A stretch of DNA of 34,674 nt, from assembly GCA_022578965.1 (NCBI GenBank), contig MU400827.1, positions 1 to 34,674 on the forward strand, given 5' to 3'. The translations under genes and the position numbers were made by a program. Origin of the DNA: Xylaria sp. FL1777 (taxonomy: Eukaryota > Ascomycota > Sordariomycetes > Xylariales > Xylariaceae). Shown here piece after piece: positions 10,664-21,187 of the stretch; the first letter of the stretch is position 1; every line of letters starts with the position of its first letter. The notes under the pieces were generated by a model, which was given only the letters and a program-made list of their open reading frames with translations, was not told the origin of the DNA and did not search any database.

Positions 10664-11308
10664 ATGCCCCCAGTAAGTCGACAATCGCTCGCCATCCCTA
10701 TCGCTCGAAGCCAATAGTCGCAGCGCGTATGGCTAACACGTATCCCACCCTTCGATCAGCGTCACCAAACCCTGCCGCCAGCGCAGACCTCGTCGGCGCG
10801 CGCGGCGCTCCAGTCCTTCTACTGCGATCTATGCTCGAAGGGCTACTCCCGCATGAACGACTACGAAGCCCACTTAGGCAGCTACGATCACAGCCACCGG
10901 CAGCGCATGAAGGACATGAAGCAGATGGTCAAGGACCCCACGGCAGGGGCACGCGCCCGTCGCGCCGAGGCGAAGGCCGACGGGTTGATCAGCATCAAAC
11001 TTGGGTCCGGCGGCGACGCGAACAGCAATAGTACAAGCGGGAACGGGGGTGACGGAAAGGGAGGCGCTGCTTCCACGGGGTTCAAGAAGGGCGGATTCAA
11101 GAAATCGGGGTTCAAGAGCGCGTTTGCGCCCGTCGGCGGCGGCGGCGGCGGTGCTGCTGGCGCTGAGGATGTCGACGCGGACACGGAAAAGACTCATACT
11201 ATTCCAGGGAGAGAGGACTTGCCGAGGACCACGATGGATCTTGATGTTGAGAGTGATACAGAAGATGAAGGGTACGAAGTTTACGATCCACGGTTGCCAA
11301 CGGATTGA
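10664..11308 (+). CDS. C2H2 zinc-finger protein
   Basis: Exon 1 is only 9 nt (10664-10672, Met-Pro-Pro) before a GTAAGT donor. Intron 10673-10759 (87 bp) contains GCTAAC, and exon 2 runs 10760-11308, giving 185 aa. The finger is F-Y-C-D-L-C-S-K-G-Y with Cys25, Cys28, His41 and His47 (C-x2-C-x12-H-x5-H), followed by H-R-Q-R-M-K-D-M-K-Q. That arrangement of a single finger with L-G-S-Y-D-H and a basic helix resembles the U1-like/GPATCH8-ZNF804 group, which suggests RNA binding or splicing-associated work (inference). The middle is Gly/Lys-rich with G-F-K-K repeats, and the acidic C-terminus ends Y-D-P-R-L-P-T-D. A probable nuclear protein. Reading the first ATG without splicing gives an unrelated frame and is rejected. 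Confidence 0.85.
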
Positions 11309-13307
11309 ATATGGTCGCAACAAAATGAACATCTGAAGAGCTACCACGCATAGTTGAGACTGTCGCGTCGACACGGAGAAAGGCCCTTCTCTAATAGGAC
11401 TATTGACTACAAACGGCGTGGTCCGCCTAACAGATTCGCCGCGCCGCGGCAAGATATCTTGATGCGCGAGAATGAAGGTCGGATACAAGATGGCTGCGTC
11501 CTGTCGCAACACACGAAAGACGAAGAATGAATACCGTACTGGGCGAGAAGCCTTGTTCACTAACCCATTAGCAAAGTATATGGAGACTTCATGATATTCT
11601 GGGGAAGCGGCTCAGCAATATGCATGGTACCGCTGATGGTCATATAAACAACCATATAGATGCATCATCACAGATACCAAGACGTATGTATACATGAGGG
11701 CGAAGCATACACCAAGAATAAACTATATGAACCCAGAATCTCTACAGTAAATTGTGACCGAGCATATGAAGGGAATAAAACTACTTCAAGATACCTCACA
11801 AATCTATCTAGGTTATCCAAAGCATGGCTAAACAAAGAGTTGGCACTTGAAAATTATTACGCGGCAGCCGAATCTCGATATTAAGGTACAACCACAGAGC
11901 CCTCACGCTTTCCTCCGTATACTGGTCTCGTAGGTTTCTTCTTCGCCTCGCTCCAACACGGGAGCGATGGTGATGAAAAAACAAAGAATCTCCATTCCAG
12001 GATGATGTTTACAAAAATTCCCTACCCGGCTAAAGCCAAATAGGAGTGGTCATAGTATAGTTTTCAACTAGCAAAAACGCGCACTCGGATTGCTCCTCAT
12101 GGTGACGCGTAAAGCCCGTGCACTGGGATGGAGAAGAAAAGAAGGGAAAAAGTTGAAAAGTTGGGAGCTGGGGGTGAGATTATATAGGCAAGTAAAGGCG
12201 GTATACAGCGGCAGAATGATCTGCGTTTGCAGGGGTCCGAGACTGGTTTCTATGGGTACTCAGGTACATTGTACCTTATTTATTGCGATTTATGATTTTT
12301 GATTGGTTAAGGTTCTCAATGCTTGGCCAATGAGAAAAGGTTAATATTTTATTTAAATAGTTGAGTCACATTGAATGACTGGATTTCACTTCAAACTCAT
12401 CACCTACCTACCTAGGGTACATTGGACTATACAACTGCGGAATATTAGGTATGTTGGTACCTACACCAGGGCGAGACACTTTTCTTTGGCTTCCTACATA
12501 TAGATGTCTATGATATCGCACACCATTCTCGGCATGTATCACAATGAGGGACCCGAAGCATCTTGCACCGCTCAACGACCCGGCTCGCCATGTTGGCGTC
12601 CCAGGATGGATTCAGTGATAGCTGGGTACTTCAACACTTCAACACATATATGCGCGCAGACTCATGCAAGGTCTCATGGCTTAATACTGGCCTTACGCTG
12701 CTTTCTGAGCTGTTGTGGATTTATCTTAGCTTGACACTAGAGCAGCAAACCTCGCCTCCTTCAGAGTATTGCGATGCAATGGGTGATTGTCTTATAGCGA
12801 TCGTCTTTGTCCCTACCATATTGTCTATTTCTCCTCTCCCCAGTGAATAAATTTTCCATGTCAACGAGCTTTCAAATGTGTTCAGATCTCCAAGTCCCGA
12901 ATCGAAAAGTCTATCACGGGATGAATAGCTCGAGCAACATCAGGCGCACAGCAGCGAATCGAAGGCTTGATACATCGCGGAGATGAGCATCTAAATTGAC
13001 ATCCCATCTCTCATTACGGACTTCCAGCGAACGGGTGCACTACTGTACTTTTCTTCGCGTTGGCCCTAAGTCTTAGAACAACTGGTCTGTTGATCAATCA
13101 CCTATTTAACAAGCATCAACAAAGATACGTAGCTTCGTAACATCAGCGCTGCGTTTGTCACCTCGGCTTAGCCATTCTACCCGTCTCCTATTCTTATTAC
13201 TAAACGTTAGTCAGAATTACACACTCGATACAGATCTCACTCTGGAAACTATCAATCGTCTATTCTCTATCATAAGATCACCCTCCTTCGCTACGACCGT
13301 TAAGCAG
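11309..13307. other. Gene-free 2-kb stretch
   Basis: No supported gene. Open frames at 11660-11884, 12090-12302 and 12504-12850 have no recognisable motifs. Short CCTACCTACCTAGGG and TTGGTACCTAC motifs at about 12400-12470 belong to the TAGGTA-type sequences described as a finding. Confidence 0.4.
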
Positions 13308-14400
13308 CTACGGGATACCATCGAATTTGGTCTGCGGATTGATGAGGAATGCGTCCAATGATAGCATGTTATAGCGCCCTCGCTCGTCGGCCCCAATAGG
13401 CACTGGTTCTGGCTCATTTGCAAGGCGGCTAGTGAAGCCACTCGATAGCAAGAGGCCTAAAGCCCTAGCTAACTTAATAGAACGAAGCTGGTGGTCAGAT
13501 AAGGTACCAACTTCCCGTTGAAAGGTTTCCCAAAAGACCTTTTGCAAGTTGTCGTGATTGTTAAATAGTGACCAGCCGTTACGTAGATGGAGCTTTCCAC
13601 TCAGAAACTGGAGGGAATGAAGGTTAAGACCAAATGGACACACTTCAGCCTCCGCCCAATCAATAACACCAACGAGGCGACAGGTACCTTTGTCAACTAT
13701 TAGGTTACAAGTCCCCAGGTCTCGGTGAAGGAAAACCATAGGCAGAGACAGGATGTCGTCGATTGAATCAATACAGGCTTGTACGACAGGCTGAAATCGG
13801 GAAGGAAGTGCAGTGTGTAGAAGCCTTAGGTCTTTGATATAGGCTTGTTTCAAATGAGTTCCGTACTCTGGGCTGACCGGCTGGGGAGCTTTCCAAGACA
13901 CAGCTAGGAAGCTATAGATAGTTAGTCGTCGATTAACGCATCTTGGGGGAAACAACACACGTCGCAATGTCGCTAATAATCGTCTGTCGCCAAGTATAGT
14001 TTTCTGGAGAGTCTTCTGGAGACCCATTAGAGAGAATGAATTCTAGATGGCTGACCCCACGGATACGGCTCATTAAGTAGACATAGAGAGGCTCCTGCTC
14101 CCCATCACCAACCTTGCCTTCGAAGGATACCCGGGGAGCAAGTGAGCCGTGCACCTTAGTCGCGAGGGAAGTAACTTCAGATTTGAGTGCTAATGATTCA
14201 AGACGGAATTGAACGACGTATTCCAGTTGAGGGCCGGCATAAACTGAATAGCTGCAGGCCCCCTGGATATCGACAGGGACAACGTTTCCGCCTGCAAGCT
14301 CCAATGCTCTGGCGTCGCACATAGTACGTGTAGCCGATGTTTTGGTGAAGAACGCCTCGATCTCCGAAGCAGCATTATACTCGGGGTATGTTGCAGACAT
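13308..14400 (-). CDS. Aminoglycoside-phosphotransferase-like kinase (APH family)
   Basis: Two exons, 14400-13961 and 13911-13308, with a 49-bp phase-2 intron (13960-13912; GACTAAC branch site, TAG acceptor), give 347 aa. The catalytic loop is H-R-D-L-G-T-C-N with Asp211 and Asn216, and the metal-binding loop is V-I-D-W-A-E-A-E with Asp231; both are hallmarks of the APH/choline-kinase-like fold. The N-lobe has Y-V-V-Q-F-R-L (the strand before the usual fungal APH N-lobe motif) and later V-Y-L-M-S-R-I-R-G-V-S. No clear N-lobe catalytic lysine stands out, which is common in this fungal subgroup. These proteins are greatly expanded in ascomycetes, their substrates are unknown, and the family name does not imply antibiotic resistance. 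The start is set at 14400 because a GATTGATC tandem array begins just upstream. Confidence 0.85.
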
Positions 14401-15259
14401 GGCACATTAGATTGATCGATTGATCGATTGATCGATTGATAGACTGATTGACTGATTGGCTGTTTTGGGGGGGATTAGGAAAATGCGGTCAACACCAGTA
14501 TGAAGTAAACTGCCATGTCTCAGACTGTCGGGTCGGGCTGTTGGTCCAGGGTCCCGAGTCTATTGAAATTGAGGAGGCTGAGAAATGCTAGTGGCTAGCA
14601 GCCTACCAAACTCACCAATGTTTGAACGAGAAACCCTCGTCGCTATGTTTCTCATTCGCAACATCTCCAGTGCGAACTGCATTTTGATATCTTGGGCGAA
14701 TTGCCCGGGTACGATAGCATCGACCAGTCTTAACTAGAGAAAGGATAAGCTAGCTACAGAGGAATTCCGAGTCAGGAACCTTTACGCCCAGTCGTCAATG
14801 ATTCTCTGTGAAATTGATAAATTAGCTTGCTTGGGTATAGCCAGGTTGCCTAGGCCTTGGAGGCATAGATGATAGATCCCCCAACATTGAGAACAAATTA
14901 AAGAGCCACATGCTGATACATCTCCTTCGATATTACAAATTTAACATCTTGCTGACAAGAAATACATTTCCTGACGGGACTGTTCTAGGTACTTATACAA
15001 TTTGTCTTGACTTTGGAAGAATGCAGAATGCTCCCGGTGTCATCTGCATGCAGCTGCCAGACCAAGCAAACACTACCTAGGTAAGTACACACCAAAATCT
15101 CGGGTGCAATTACCTTCATTGTATTGCACTTCTAACTGCAATGTGCATCTTCGTCAAGTAAAGGCAGGCCCATTGAAGCCAAAATGACTTGTAACACCCA
15201 TCATACAGACGCTACACACTCTTACACTGGCGCAAAGAGCATCGTGAGACCCCGGTGAA
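14401..15259. promoter_or_regulatory. Divergent intergenic region
   Basis: 859 bp between the starts of the APH-like gene (minus) and the conserved unknown gene (plus). It contains the GATTGATC array near the APH start and a CTACCTAGGTAAGTAC motif at about 15074-15089. No certain promoter element is visible. Confidence 0.45.
14410..14457. repeat. GATTGATC tandem array in a 5' leader
   Basis: About four copies of the 8-bp unit GATTGATC (14410-14440) followed by related GACTGATT units to about 14457. It starts about 10 bp upstream of the APH-like start codon, so it would lie in its 5' UTR or core promoter. Confidence 0.9.
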
Positions 15260-16321
15260 ATGGCTGCTCAGGATGGCGCAGCCACCCCGCTGACAGACAT
15301 GGTGACGCTCATCATCACAACGTCGCCGACTCCATCTGCACCATCAACAGACCTGATCTCGGATATACTTGGCTCATTTAAGCTACATTGCCCGACTCTT
15401 TTATCATGTAGAGTCATTGTTGTCTTCGACACATACGACCGGATCGGGGAGTGCATGCGCCTGAAGAAGGGCCAGATCACCGCCGAAGGCGCACAAGCGG
15501 TCGAGCTGTACAAGGTGAATGTGAAGGAACTCATCGTGAAGGAATGGTATCCGGAAGCTAAGGAGGGCACCTCGCGGGTCTTCGTCCACGGGAATGCCCT
15601 AGCCGAGTACGGATCACCCCGTCTCGCGGAGAATCATGTCGCACTGTCTACATCGCAGACAGACGACAGGCGCGTAACCTTCATAGAGCCCGCCGCCCGT
15701 CTCGGCTTCGGACTCGCGGTGCGCTCGGCGCTCAGAATGACCGAAACCCCGTATGTCTGGGTCCAGCAGCACGATTGGCCGCTGGTGCGCAACATCCCGC
15801 TGGGTTCGCTGCTGGAGGTTATGCTCGCCTCCGAGGCGGACAGCAACAGCGCGCCGGTGAAGTACGTCTGTCTCCCAGCCATACGCATGCTGTCGTACGC
15901 GACGTCCGCCCACGTCCAGCAATTTCCCACACTCCGGGCTCTGACGGCGAAACTCAAACGCGATTTCATCCCCGCGTCGCGACCGGATGATGCGGTCCCG
16001 TTGACGCCCTTATTCTTCTGGCACGACAAGCCGCACGTTGCGTCCACTGCACATTACCTCGCCCGAGTCTTCCCCAGCCGTCTAGCTATGGCCCGTGGCG
16101 ACTTCATTGAGGATCACGTCGGCCAGCGCGCCCGCGCGCAGATGAAGGACGGCAACTGGGTGAAGTGGGCATGCTGGCTTTATTGCCCCGGGGATGGCAG
16201 GGAGATCTGCTTGCAACATCGCCATGGACGGAAATGGAGGGGCGTGGAGGCCGATTTGCAGACCAAGGCGCAGTTTCTGGGGATGAGAAGTAAGCAGAGC
16301 AGTTTGCTACCTACGCCGTGA
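15260..16321 (+). CDS. Conserved protein of unknown function, glycosyltransferase-like look
   Basis: A single-exon 353-aa ORF with coding-like composition throughout. It opens with a short polar leader, then a hydrophobic strand M-V-T-L-I-I-T-T-S-P-T-P-S (about residues 14-26), then C-R-V-I-V-V-F-D-T-Y-D-R (about 50-61). Mid-protein is A-A-R-L-G-F-G-L-A-V-R-S-A-L and then T-P-Y-V-W-V-Q-Q-H-D-W-P-L, and later P-L-F-F-W-H-D-K-P-H. The order of a beta strand, a small-residue helix and a W-V-Q-Q-H-D-W strand end with an acidic residue resembles the layout of GT-A glycosyltransferases, where such an Asp binds metal. That is inference only; I do not recognise a named family. No signal peptide or membrane anchor is obvious. 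Confidence 0.75.
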   Translation: MAAQDGAATPLTDMVTLIITTSPTPSAPSTDLISDILGSFKLHCPTLLSCRVIVVFDTYDRIGECMRLKKGQITAEGAQAVELYKVNVKELIVKEWYPEAKEGTSRVFVHGNALAEYGSPRLAENHVALSTSQTDDRRVTFIEPAARLGFGLAVRSALRMTETPYVWVQQHDWPLVRNIPLGSLLEVMLASEADSNSAPVKYVCLPAIRMLSYATSAHVQQFPTLRALTAKLKRDFIPASRPDDAVPLTPLFFWHDKPHVASTAHYLARVFPSRLAMARGDFIEDHVGQRARAQMKDGNWVKWACWLYCPGDGREICLQHRHGRKWRGVEADLQTKAQFLGMRSKQSSLLPTP

Positions 16322-16665
16322 GTTGCACCGCCAATTGATGATCGCTCATTCACATTGTACTTAATGAAGTGTTACCATCCTTATGATCTTCGCGCGGTCC
16401 TATAGATGAGCGAATACGGTATAGTAGAATGTTCTAATTTTTAGAATTCCCTGATAATACTGAATCTTCTAGACTCCAAGGTTCTGATCCTCAAGGTCCG
16501 CTACCACCTCCGTTTATATTCACTTTGAGTTTTAACTCCTCACTTTATGACCTGGATTTCTTAGAGACGCAAAGTGATCACGTCTCAATCCTCCTTGACT
16601 AGCCAATTGCCTCCTCGCCCCTTCCTTCATACCCTGTCCGCCGTAGTGTATATCCGCTCATAGCT

Positions 16666-17361
16666 CTACTTCTGATACCCCTTTCCTTCCCTTGTCCGCC
16701 GCAAATCGCAAGATAGCCGTCGTGTGCAAAGCATGCGTCGCGTACGATTCGAAAACCAAGGAGTAGGAGTAACCCGAGGTCGACTGAATACACGCGGGAC
16801 TTCCTCTTCGCGCTCCTCTCGTATATCCGGCTCTGGCGGCCGGCGCACATGTGCCCTCATATCGCGGAAATAACGCACTATAGATTGCGACAAGTTGTCC
16901 AGGCGTTTACTGTAGATTTCCGCGTCGATCTGCAGGCCCTTGATTGTCAGCCTGATGTAAGTGTTGTCGCAGTACTGTTGTACCGCCAGCAAGAGGGCGC
17001 GCGTCGTGTGGATGCGCCCGTAAAGCAGCGGAGTCACCTTTGCGAACGACTCCAGGAATATGAACATGGCTCGCCCCTCACGCACAGAGAACTGCCACTC
17101 CAGCAGGTCTATACAGAGAAAGAGCTCGGCGAATTGGTTTGAAGCGAAGCTCACTGTGGGGTTCGTTAGACTTGCTTTGCTTGATGGGGGTTTAGGAGAG
17201 GACTTGCCGCACTCGTTTGCTAGATTGTAGCTTAACATCTGCTGGGTGGTTTCGTGGGGAATTGTTCGTTCTGCGTACGTTGAGCCCCACGTTGATTCAT
17301 CGTCCTTCCGTGACGCGTCGTAGTCCGCATCATGGACCTCACGAGAGGCATTGCTTTCCAT
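16666..17361 (-). CDS. Hypothetical protein, unrecognised
   Basis: A 231-aa single ORF. The N-terminal ~70 residues are polar with many Asp/Ser/Thr. Residues about 70-170 look like a compact helical domain with regular hydrophobic spacing (F-A-E-L-F-L-C-I-D-L-L-E-W-Q-F; M-F-I-F-L-E-S-F-A-K-V; R-A-L-L-L-A-V-Q-Q-Y). The C-terminus is very Arg-rich. The amphipathic middle is the main reason to believe it codes. I recognise no family. The Arg-rich tail may be read-through, because a missed intron near residue 170 is possible. It converges on the gene that ends at 16321. Confidence 0.5.
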   Translation of the reverse strand: MESNASREVHDADYDASRKDDESTWGSTYAERTIPHETTQQMLSYNLANECGKSSPKPPSSKASLTNPTVSFASNQFAELFLCIDLLEWQFSVREGRAMFIFLESFAKVTPLLYGRIHTTRALLLAVQQYCDNTYIRLTIKGLQIDAEIYSKRLDNLSQSIVRYFRDMRAHVRRPPEPDIREEREEEVPRVFSRPRVTPTPWFSNRTRRMLCTRRLSCDLRRTREGKGYQK

Positions 17362-18234
17362 GTTTGGGATCGAGCAGACGTGAGGGCGGTGGCCCGCGTG
17401 TGATTTTTTCGACAGGAAAATATCAGACGAGGGATGTGATTGTTAACGGGGAGAAGTCTTGTGTTGTAGGAAGCATGGAGATGGGACAGGGAATTGGTGG
17501 CTTGTTGGCTATCTGAGAAGATGGTATATTGTATAGAGGCTCCGATTGACAGCCGAAGTAGCGTAAATGAGGGTATTGGGCTCTCCTGTTTGGACACTTT
17601 CGCAGTGAGTTTTTGACACAACCTAATGTGCTAATGTCTACCAAGCGCATATGCTTAATGTAGGCGTCTTTGTCACAAACTTTAGAGCTACATAAGTACG
17701 TTACTTCTGTATCGCCTTCTATTCTTTTTCTTTTCCGTGCGTTCAGATAGAAGGAGAACAAAAAGTAGGAGTAGCATTGATGTTGAAGAAGATACCTACA
17801 TATATGAAGGTGTACCTGGGTACCTCTAGGTACTTAGTGCCTACCTTACCTGGGGGTGCCAGCCCAGGTGTTCTTTATACCTAGGTAGTTGGTAGGAGGT
17901 TGTGCCTTCCAATATAGCATGAGTATCACCACCACCGCCACCTTCCCTAGCTACCTAAGGTACATACATACCTCTAAGTACCTAGGTAATACCTAGTTCT
18001 TCCTGGTGTGAGCTGGAGGTGTAGCAGCCCCAAACTTTCCCCGGGCAATATTAAGGTTTGGAACATGCTGCAGCAGATAAATTTAGTGCAGCACCCAGAA
18101 CTAGAAGCCGCCTTGTGAACAAGATCAAGAAAAGACGGGAGAGGTGATCCCAAAAGGAAAAAGAAATTAGACAGGATCAACTCGTGATGCAAGGCAAGGG
18201 CAAATCTGCAAATTGTACCTTGTATTCATTAAGT
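17362..18234. other. Intergenic region rich in TAGGTA/TACCTA motifs
   Basis: No gene supported. At 17790-18000 there are many overlapping copies of ACCTAGGTA, GGTACCT and CTAGGTAC-like near-palindromes. Confidence 0.6.
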
Positions 18235-19386
18235 CTATGGGTATTGGTTTCCGTACTTGTCATACCAAAGAACCTCGGGGTACTCGTCAGACGGGCCATC
18301 CAGTATTAACGAGTTACGACCCAACAAGGTGAGATCAAAGAAAGCCTTTACATACGCGTTCGTGATGTTGATCATACGGTATGGATCAATCGACCCTCCC
18401 AGAGCGGGATTAGGCTCGAGCAGTCTCCAAAACGTGTTATCGAAGAAGTCAAGTTCAGTCGTGCCGCTGACGAGGAGGTATCGAAAGGAGCCCGTCTGCC
18501 ACAGAGGGAAACTCTCCCACGAGGGATCGCCACCAACGTGTCCTTCTTGGCCAAACATGAATACTGGCTTCTTGACGTCACTGCTGCTGTCATTCGCCGC
18601 TGTTCTGCCCCAGAATGAACCGTCCATGTTCAGCCCGGACACGATCTTTTCGTCGTAGATGGTGCCAACTGCGGATGCTCCGCCCAACGAGAACCCGAGA
18701 GCACCAATGAGGTTCGTGTTAATCGGGGCCTTCAGTTTCTCTACGATCTCCGGGAGCATCTCGAGTAAAGCCTTGTTATCGACGATACGCGTTTCATAGA
18801 CGGCGGGGATTTGCGCAGTTGTCAACCATGTATCCCAGGCCGTGCCCACGATAGCAGGGCCGCCATTAGGGAATTGGATGTACGGCTGGTCCCATGGATG
18901 GTCTACGCCGATTATCGTATACCCGTGCGAAGCCAACTCGGAAAGAAGAATCGTATTCCCATCAACGGGCGGTCCGCCGCCGCCAGGGCCGAAGATGATG
19001 GTCGGAAATGGTGACTGACCAACGGGGCCCTCGAGAAAAGGGGCATCATATTGGACTGTCGAGGTCAGGGATTGGAGAAAGCCCTCTGTATAGTTCCAGC
19101 GGTTCTCGTAATATTCAGCGATCCCATTCCACAGATATGGCTGTGGAGAACCTTTCGGCTTCTGCGTCGTGGGATAGAAAATTGTGGCTAAAAAGGCCGT
19201 ACTGACGTTGTTCGGTGCAAGAGGATCATGGTCGTAATAATGGTGTATCGTCTGCCTGGTCTTCCCAACGTAGTATGGTCCCGTGGGAGGCGGAATTACC
19301 GTGGTTGCAACGGCGCTAAGGATCTGAAGGCTTGCGAGGCCAAATAAGGCGAGATAGAACCTCAATGGGGGCATAGTGGTTTTCAT
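18235..19386 (-). CDS. Secreted PAF-acetylhydrolase-like alpha/beta hydrolase
   Basis: A single-exon 383-aa protein. It begins with a signal peptide: a basic start, the hydrophobic core Y-L-A-L-F-G-L-A-S-L-Q-I-L and probable cleavage after A-V-A near residue 27. The nucleophile elbow is G-F-S-L-G-G with Ser233. The oxyanion region is P-G-G-G-G-P-P (about 134-140), then H-G-Y-T-I-I-G-V-D-H-P (about 154-163), which is the pattern of the platelet-activating-factor acetylhydrolase, plasma-type family as found in fungi. Asp255 in N-M-D-G-S is a good acid candidate. The catalytic His is less certain; His in G-Q-E-G-H-V-G-G is possible, but spacing differs from classical hydrolases. Several N-x-S/T sites fit a secreted glycoprotein. 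Probable extracellular esterase or lipase acting on short acyl esters. Confidence 0.82.
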   Translation of the reverse strand: MKTTMPPLRFYLALFGLASLQILSAVATTVIPPPTGPYYVGKTRQTIHHYYDHDPLAPNNVSTAFLATIFYPTTQKPKGSPQPYLWNGIAEYYENRWNYTEGFLQSLTSTVQYDAPFLEGPVGQSPFPTIIFGPGGGGPPVDGNTILLSELASHGYTIIGVDHPWDQPYIQFPNGGPAIVGTAWDTWLTTAQIPAVYETRIVDNKALLEMLPEIVEKLKAPINTNLIGALGFSLGGASAVGTIYDEKIVSGLNMDGSFWGRTAANDSSSDVKKPVFMFGQEGHVGGDPSWESFPLWQTGSFRYLLVSGTTELDFFDNTFWRLLEPNPALGGSIDPYRMINITNAYVKAFFDLTLLGRNSLILDGPSDEYPEVLWYDKYGNQYP

Positions 19387-21187
19387 TGTAACATTAGAAA
19401 GGAGTACCTGTAGGGAATTGCCGCATCCACAGGCTTGGCACCGTTATATATACTTGTAGGTATGTTCTTAGACTTCTCTGTTTCCGCCCACGAGTCCCAC
19501 GCGAAATACTAGGCTAGCAGATTACTGTACTGAATAGAACCTCTAGGTCAGCAGAAGAGCTGAATATTCGAGCCCCGAAATCCTTCGTAAGATCAAGTCA
19601 GAATACGGCAATGATCTGAGGTTAAATTGGCGGAAGAAATCACAACGCGTTCACTGATTACGTCGATATAGGTATTAGGTAGTCCCTCATTACGATCCTA
19701 GGGCCGCCTCGGCTGGATGTTTGGCCCAAGAAACTCGATCCAACTGCACGCTTTTGCAAGGTCTAATGATACGTAGTTACATCCTTCAACCTCAAGATTA
19801 CGCCGTATTCACCGTATATATTATTTCCGAAGACGATGCTAGCTAGTAGCTACATTTGATATCGCTTATGGCCCTTAAACCCTAAGAAGACCCTTAACGT
19901 CCTTCTTGCTGCGTCAATAATTTCAGATTGCGGCAATTCTTCTTCCATACTTTTCTTCACTGCTTTTACTTGAGCAACCTCGTCTCATCATCGGCAACCG
20001 CTCTCTTGATCTGCTTCTTGTAACCGCTGTGATCTAATACGTTGTATTTCCTACGAAAGTTATAGGGCACTAGATAGATTACATGTAGTGAGTAGCAGGT
20101 GAAATCCCAGTAAAATTTAACACCCCGCCTACAATTAGTCTCCTAACCCCGCTATTTGATATGGTTGCCCCTTTGGGAAGAATGCCGCTCCTGTCTGCTA
20201 AGCTTACTTTGGATATCGTAGATTTAATGCTGGAAACTAGATAGGAATTATTGTATATTAAATTCCAGAGAGAGAAATCCGTGTGTATGTCTTGGAGTTG
20301 CCCTCCTGAGATAGTATTCATGTAGTATTTGGGGTCAAGTAGTGCTAGATAACCTGATCTGAACTAGACCCTTGATTACCTATCTAGTCTGCCCGAGCGT
20401 AAAATAACTGTTATTGTCGTAGCTCACTCCGCATCAACTGCCCGTACTCTCTTTGAGGGACCATGGAGCGTTGAACGAGTCTGACCCTATGTTGGATATT
20501 CCTAGGCATTGCTTGCTCCTCCAATCTGTGTTAACTGTATACTCACGAAAATTGCAGCAACTAGAACCATCAAGCATTGTCCACCAATGATGTTCTTGGA
20601 TCTAAGAACAGATTTTATATATCTAGGGCTTTGCAGGGGTGACAGTGTAGGGTACTGTTAGCTTTCTAGTAGTGAAGCAAGGATCCATGGTGCCTTTTCA
20701 CATATGCTCTCTACTTCCAAAGACTGATATTCGTCGTTTAGCAGTTGCGAATCTTGCAAGTTTAAAAAGAAGGCGGTCAACAATATTCATTGAAACTGAA
20801 TCCTAACTCGCAGCAGACACAAATCCAATCGAAGAATCAACATGCGCTCGTCCGGTACGCCACCCATTGCCCTAATGCCCGGCCCATTTCAAATTCCTTT
20901 CCAGTACGTACAATCTCGTGGTTATGCTCCGTATATGCACCAATATCCTCGAACCAACCTTAAATGATTTTAGAAGAGAGAGGGTGTATGTTACCGGCTT
21001 CGAGGTGGTAGGGTTCGGTAATGGGGTCTAGCCCCAGAAGAAGATGTGATCCTAGTGAGCAGTCCAATTACACTGCCAAGGACGCAGAAATTTCGAACTG
21101 TGTTTCTTCTTTTTTTTTTTTTTTTTTTTTTTTTTTGGAAATCATCAGTGCATTCATACGATTTCGTGACGGAACCCCAGCCCTCAA
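19387..21187. other. Gene-free 1.8-kb stretch
   Basis: No supported gene. A minus-strand open frame at 20079-20321 (80 aa) and a plus-strand frame at 20842-20967 (41 aa) read somewhat protein-like, but neither has a recognised motif or a convincing splice partner. A 27-T run ends at 21136. Confidence 0.4.
21110..21136. repeat. Poly-T run (27 nt)
   Basis: An uninterrupted T run about 50 bp beyond the 3' end of the NOV-like gene on its minus strand (poly-A in gene sense). It may sit in the 3' UTR or be a homopolymer of uncertain length. Confidence 0.8.

Noticed and set aside
12504..12850. Overlapping plus-strand frames in the 2-kb gap
   Set aside because: Two frames overlap with neither showing domain features; likely chance.
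13308..14400. Antibiotic resistance gene
   Set aside because: The APH fold is present, but fungal members are a large family of unknown substrate; no evidence for drug modification.
15268..16047. Antisense open frames over the 353-aa gene
   Set aside because: They are shadows of a GC-rich coding sequence; the plus frame alone is continuous and protein-like.
20079..20321. 80-aa minus-strand frame that faintly recalls a copia-type protease region
   Set aside because: No D-S-G active site and no neighbouring gag or integrase motif; the resemblance is too weak to claim.
20842..20967. 41-aa plus-strand frame rich in Pro and Tyr
   Set aside because: Too short, with no supported exon to follow.
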